DNA from: Saprospiraceae bacterium | GTDB lineage: Bacteria > Bacteroidota > Bacteroidia > Chitinophagales > Saprospiraceae | Assembly: GCA_020852155.1 (NCBI GenBank) | Contig: JADZBJ010000271.1 | Span: 1 to 9,134 of the forward strand | Reading direction: 5' to 3' | Length of the DNA stretch: 9,134 nucleotides | The notes under the pieces: model-generated | Told to the model about the DNA's origin: nothing | Database searches by the model: none | Seen by the model: the letters and a program-made list of their open reading frames with translations, nothing else | Part shown: piece by piece, positions 6,344 to 9,134 of the stretch | Numbering within the stretch: position 1 is the first letter of the stretch | How the letters are laid out: every line of letters starts with the position of its first letter | Made by a program: the position numbers and the translations under genes

Positions 6344-6376
6344 CAAACGGTAGGCGGTCACTTTGCGCGACAAGTG

Positions 6377-6384
6377 TAGTTTTG
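6377..6384 (+). promoter_or_regulatory. Exact TAnnTTTG (-7 box) just before the DinB-like gene
   Basis: TAGTTTTG matches the Bacteroidota -7 consensus TAnnTTTG at all fixed positions and ends nine bases before the ATG at 6394. No TTG lies at the expected 19-20 bp upstream, so the match may be incomplete or fortuitous. If used, the transcript would have a leader of only a few bases. Confidence 0.3.
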
Positions 6385-6393
6385 CGCCCTCTT

Positions 6394-6945
6394 ATGACAC
6401 AACCCGAACTACTTGACAGGCTTGAAGCCGATCTCCGTACGCTGCTGGATCAGACGCGCACCTCTTTGCTTAACCTGCCGGAGGAGGCTTTGCAACACCG
6501 GCCGCAACCGCAGCAGTGGAATGCGGTGGAGTGTTTTGCTCATGTGAACGTTTTCTTTGATCGTTATCTGGCGCCCATTGAATTGGCTATACACAAATCG
6601 AAAGCCCGACGCTGGTCGCCTAAAGACAAGGTGAAATACACGATGATGGGACGTTCGGATATTGCGCGCGCCAATCCGTACAACGGAAAAAGTTTCAAGA
6701 CGAAAAAACGCTACGACTTTGCACACAAACCCCTCGGCGCTAACGAAGTAAAGCGATTCATTATCCTGGGTGAAAGATTGTTACGCAACATTCAGGCCTC
6801 GCGCGAGGTGGACATCAATCGCGCCAAAATCGGTCGTGGCCCTTCCGGGTTTTTCAGTTATACCCTGGGAAATGTCCTGGAATGGCTGGTCGTGCATTCA
6901 CAGCGACATGTGCAACAGGCGCAACGCCTGACAGGGCGGAGTTAG
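6394..6945 (+). CDS. DinB-like putative metalloprotein (DinB_2 superfamily)
   Basis: DinB-like proteins are four-helix bundles that hold a metal with three His residues; several related families are thiol transferases (the DinB/YfiT-like group), but this member's reaction is unknown. The 183-residue length fits. The first ligand candidate is H50 in WNAVECFAHVNVFFDRYL (42-59), and the other two are H168 and H172 in LVVHSQRHVQQAQRL near the C-terminus, giving the usual H...HxxxH arrangement. The Trp preceding the first His (QQWNAVE) is also typical. The middle (residues 68-115) is rich in Lys and Arg (SKARRWSPKDK, KSFKTKKR). The ATG at 6394 is chosen because upstream in-frame codons lie within the preceding DCC gene's end and have no family similarity. 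It probably shares a transcript with the DCC gene, though an exact -7 box lies just upstream. Confidence 0.85.
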   Translation: MTQPELLDRLEADLRTLLDQTRTSLLNLPEEALQHRPQPQQWNAVECFAHVNVFFDRYLAPIELAIHKSKARRWSPKDKVKYTMMGRSDIARANPYNGKSFKTKKRYDFAHKPLGANEVKRFIILGERLLRNIQASREVDINRAKIGRGPSGFFSYTLGNVLEWLVVHSQRHVQQAQRLTGRS

Positions 6946-6959
6946 TGTGTGTTCGGGAA
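6942..6959 (+). repeat. Possible solo end related to the palindromic element
   Basis: TTAGTGTGTGTTCGGGAA overlaps the DinB-like stop codon. It resembles TTA followed by the 1564-1722 element's end (GAGCGTGTTCGGGAA): 13 of the 15 element bases agree, including an 11-base exact run GTGTTCGGGAA. No partner end in inverted orientation was found downstream, so it would be a remnant at most. Chance similarity is a real alternative. Confidence 0.25.
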
Positions 6960-7292
6960 AATATTACTAAAGACCCAACCCTCAACGTCCAATCTCTTAA
7001 AACACGCACATTTCAGGTTGCGGCGCCCTTTATCTTTATTCCGGTTTTTGCCATCAGGCGACTAAAATATTTATATATTTTGCCAGAAACATACAATTAT
7101 CGAAATTAGCGCGCTCAATAAAATACGCCTTACATTTACCGCCCCTTTTAACAGAATACAGACCCACCCTGGCTGACCATTAATCTTGGCAAATCGGCAG
7201 ATTTAGTAATACACGATTCGCCCAAAATCTGTCTTCGCGGTAATCCTGGACACTGAAAGCAGTCCAAAAACCAGCCAAACCAGCCTATTTAC
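6946..7292. other. 347-bp AT-rich intergenic region with small inverted repeats
   Basis: I see no gene, tRNA or clear riboswitch here. AAAATAT at 7064-7070 and ATATTTT at 7075-7081 form a 7-bp AT stem with a TTAT loop. The following TATATTTTG at 7074-7082 is close to a -7 box (one extra base), with TTTG upstream at 7047-7050 at a non-ideal distance. CAGATTT at 7198-7204 pairs with AAATCTG at 7225-7231 around a 20-base loop. The region probably holds the promoter and leader of the large surface protein gene starting at 7293, but I cannot point to a convincing promoter. Confidence 0.5.
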
Positions 7293-9134
7293 ATGAAAAG
7301 ACTACTACTGTCTGTAGCGGTGCTGATGAGTATCGCTTATTCGTTGTTTGCGCAATGCCCTCCCCCGAATTTTCCGAATCCTGGTTACACCTGCCAAACT
7401 GCTCCGGTACTTTGTCCGACGCTGGATGGATACTGTGTGAACACAGGTATTGCGCCGCCGGTCAACCCGACGCCTACGATTCCAGGATGCCAATCCCAGT
7501 ATGTTTTTAACAACCCGATCTGGTTTGGCTTTTTTGCCGGCACGACGAGCATTTCCATTCACCTGACCGCCAACAACTGCGTAGGGTCGCAAAATGGTAT
7601 TCAGGCTGGCATTTACGACAACTGTATCAGCCAGTCCATGGCTTTACAGTGTGCTTGTTCCAACGATTTTACATTAACGGCAAACAACTTTGTTGTAGGT
7701 GAAGTTTACTGGTTTTTCATTGACGGATGCGGTGGCGCCGACTGTGATATTTCCATTGACGTAACCGTGGGTAGCACTGTAAGCTTTCCGCCGAACCCGC
7801 CGACCATGATAAATGGCCCGATTACAGCGTGTGGAGGAACATCCACTGCTTATAATGTAGCATTGGTACCAGGGGCAACATCTTATGCCTGGACAACCAA
7901 CCCGCCCATTGGCACGATCACGACCAATCCTGCGGGCAATAATGCTACGATTGCGTGGCCAAACAATGCGAGCGGCCCTGTGGATGTCTGCGTAGCGGCT
8001 AATAATGCTTGCTATCCTAACAATCCGCCGATATGTACGACGATTGTATTGACGCCCAAGCCCACAGCAGTGATTTCCGGTAGCGGAGTTGTATGCGCCG
8101 GCGGCAGCGGCAGCCCGGCAAATCTTACCGTAACGTTCACCGGCGAAGGCCCCTGGACATTTACACCGACTTTAAATGGCACACCTCAGCCGCCAGCTAT
8201 CACCACCAACGACAACCCTTATACTTTGTCGGTCACGCAGGCCGGCAACTGGGGATTGCAAGGTCTAACTGGTTCAGGATGTGCGGGAACAACCTCCGGG
8301 GTCGCGCCAGTCACTTTAGTCAATATAAGTCCGACGATATCGCCCACAGCGGCTACCTGTGGGCAAAGTAACGGCAACCTTAACCTGACGGTCACCGGCG
8401 GAGCAACGCCGTATGACTATGACTGGTCAAACGGAGAAACAACCGAAGACTTGACCGGCTTCCCACCCGGAACCTATACAGTCACGGTGACGGACAACAA
8501 TGGTTGTACCAAGACCCAAACAGCAACCATCAACAATAACCCCGTTGCGATTACCATCACCCCGACCATTACGGCCAACACGACCTGTATTGGCGGTAAC
8601 GGCTCTATTTCAGTCAATGTAACACCGGGCACACTTCCCTATACCTATGCCTGGAATAATGGTGAAACTACTACGTCCATTACAGGACTTACACCGGGCA
8701 CTTATACCATCACTGTAACGGGTGGATTGACCTGTACACAAACGGCCTCGTTCACGGTACCCAATACACCCAACCTGCCCAACGGGACGGCCACGCCTAC
8801 GGGTTCGACCTGTGCGCTGGATAACGGCGCAATTAACCTGACGCCCAGCGGGGGCATTTCTCCGTATATGTTTTCATGGAGTAATGGCGAAACGACAGAG
8901 GATTTATCCAATCTTTTAGCCGGAACATACACCGTTACGATTACCGGCGACAATGGATGTACTCGAACGGTTTCAGCAACAGTTTCGAATACCAATCCGC
9001 CGTTTACTGTAACGCCAACCATCGTAGCTAACACGACTTGTAATGGTGGAAATGGCAGTATTTCACTGAGTGTCGCTCCGGCGTCCGGCACATACACATT
9101 TTCGTGGGCAAATGGTGACATGACTAACTCCCTG
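7293..9134 (+). CDS. Large secreted surface protein with PKD/Ig-like modules and SprB repeats (3' partial)
   Basis: The ATG at 7293 opens a frame with no stop through the window end (614 codons). Residues 1-20 are a signal peptide (MKRLLLSVAVLMSIAYSLFA, cleaved before Q21). Residues 22-161 form a Cys-rich domain (CQTAPVLCPTLDGYC, IWFGFFAGTTSISIHL, VGEVYWFFIDGCGGADCDIS) of a kind I associate with large Saprospiraceae surface proteins. Residues about 171-256 (NGPITACGGTSTAYNV, SYAWTTNPP) and 257-344 look like PKD/Ig-like modules. From about 346 there are SprB-type repeats (TC..GNGSI, PYTYAWNNGETT, GTYTVTVTDNNGC). SprB is the flavobacterial gliding adhesin that names this repeat. Composition is Thr/Asn/Pro/Gly-rich with almost no Lys after the signal peptide. 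By analogy it would be exported by the type IX system via a C-terminal sorting domain lying outside the window; adhesion, motility or polymer binding are all possible. Confidence 0.9.
   Translation, partial: MKRLLLSVAVLMSIAYSLFAQCPPPNFPNPGYTCQTAPVLCPTLDGYCVNTGIAPPVNPTPTIPGCQSQYVFNNPIWFGFFAGTTSISIHLTANNCVGSQNGIQAGIYDNCISQSMALQCACSNDFTLTANNFVVGEVYWFFIDGCGGADCDISIDVTVGSTVSFPPNPPTMINGPITACGGTSTAYNVALVPGATSYAWTTNPPIGTITTNPAGNNATIAWPNNASGPVDVCVAANNACYPNNPPICTTIVLTPKPTAVISGSGVVCAGGSGSPANLTVTFTGEGPWTFTPTLNGTPQPPAITTNDNPYTLSVTQAGNWGLQGLTGSGCAGTTSGVAPVTLVNISPTISPTAATCGQSNGNLNLTVTGGATPYDYDWSNGETTEDLTGFPPGTYTVTVTDNNGCTKTQTATINNNPVAITITPTITANTTCIGGNGSISVNVTPGTLPYTYAWNNGETTTSITGLTPGTYTITVTGGLTCTQTASFTVPNTPNLPNGTATPTGSTCALDNGAINLTPSGGISPYMFSWSNGETTEDLSNLLAGTYTVTITGDNGCTRTVSATVSNTNPPFTVTPTIVANTTCNGGNGSISLSVAPASGTYTFSWANGDMTNSL
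8328..9134 (+). repeat. SprB-type tandem repeats, about 76 residues each, in ABAB order
   Basis: Units start near 8328, 8556, 8781 and 9009 (the last cut by the window end). The Cys codons that open each unit are at 8358, 8586, 8811 and 9039, giving spacings of 228, 225 and 228 bp. Each unit contains Cys, NG, PYxYxW(S/N)NG(E/D), GTYT(V/I)TVT and a closing Cys. Units 1 and 3 share NGETTEDL and NGCT; units 2 and 4 share TPTI-x-ANTTC-x-GGNGSIS. Like units lie exactly 453 bp apart, pointing to duplication of a two-repeat block. Confidence 0.85.

Noticed and set aside
7305..7592. Arg-rich minus-strand frame opposite the surface protein
   Set aside because: It is antisense to a long, motif-bearing plus-strand gene and has no family similarity.
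8702..9121. Val/Pro-rich minus-strand frame opposite the SprB repeats
   Set aside because: Its regular look comes from the complement of Thr/Asn/Gly repeat codons on the plus strand.
1..9134. CRISPR array, defence system or phage module
   Set aside because: No regularly spaced identical repeats with unique spacers, and no nuclease, integrase or structural phage gene was found; the repeats present are coding or simple intergenic repeats.

Overview
The window looks like a chromosomal segment of a Bacteroidota bacterium, most likely of the Saprospiria/Saprospiraceae type. This rests on four things: a large secreted protein built of SprB-type repeats; an RNA pseudouridine synthase with a long Gly/Arg/Asn/Gln-rich N-terminal extension; start codons that lack a Shine-Dalgarno GGAGG; and two sites resembling the Bacteroidota promoter (TTTG / TAnnTTTG). 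The genus is inference. No phage, plasmid, CRISPR, tRNA or rRNA signal was seen.

Layout. (1) 2-1465 (+): the 3' part of an RsuA/RluB-family pseudouridine synthase gene. Its first ~200 visible codons are a tandem-repeat, low-complexity extension in the same frame as the enzyme. (2) 1466-1853: a 388-bp gap with a terminator hairpin, dispersed GGTCTCTG-type repeats, and a 159-bp palindromic MITE-like element with 19-bp perfect terminal inverted repeats and a TAA target duplication. (3) 1854-2981 (+): an integral-membrane acyltransferase of family 3 (OafA-like). (4) 3141-3770 (+): a conserved hypothetical protein whose N-terminal half resembles Bacteroidota proteins often labelled 'ADP-ribosylation/crystallin J1', followed by ~90 residues that I do not recognise. 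(5) 3846-4562 (+): a secreted hypothetical protein. (6) 4558-4636: a very long hairpin filling the gap between convergent genes. (7) 4641-5747 (-): a secreted PhoD-like metallophosphatase. (8) 5748-5941: a divergent intergenic region with short direct and inverted repeats. (9) 5942-6343 and 6394-6945 (+): a DCC-family (DUF393) CxxC protein followed by a DinB-like putative metalloprotein. (10) 6946-7292: an AT-rich gap. (11) 7293 to the window end (+): a large secreted repeat protein, still open at 614 codons, with SprB repeats in an alternating ABAB order.

The genes do not form an obvious single pathway. Most have their own intergenic regions; the closest pair is DCC-DinB (50 bp apart). The window reads mainly as ordinary housekeeping and cell-envelope genes. 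The parts most worth a second look are the palindromic element, the 30-bp-class convergent hairpin, the two-part 3141-3770 protein, and the two repeat-rich proteins at the window edges.
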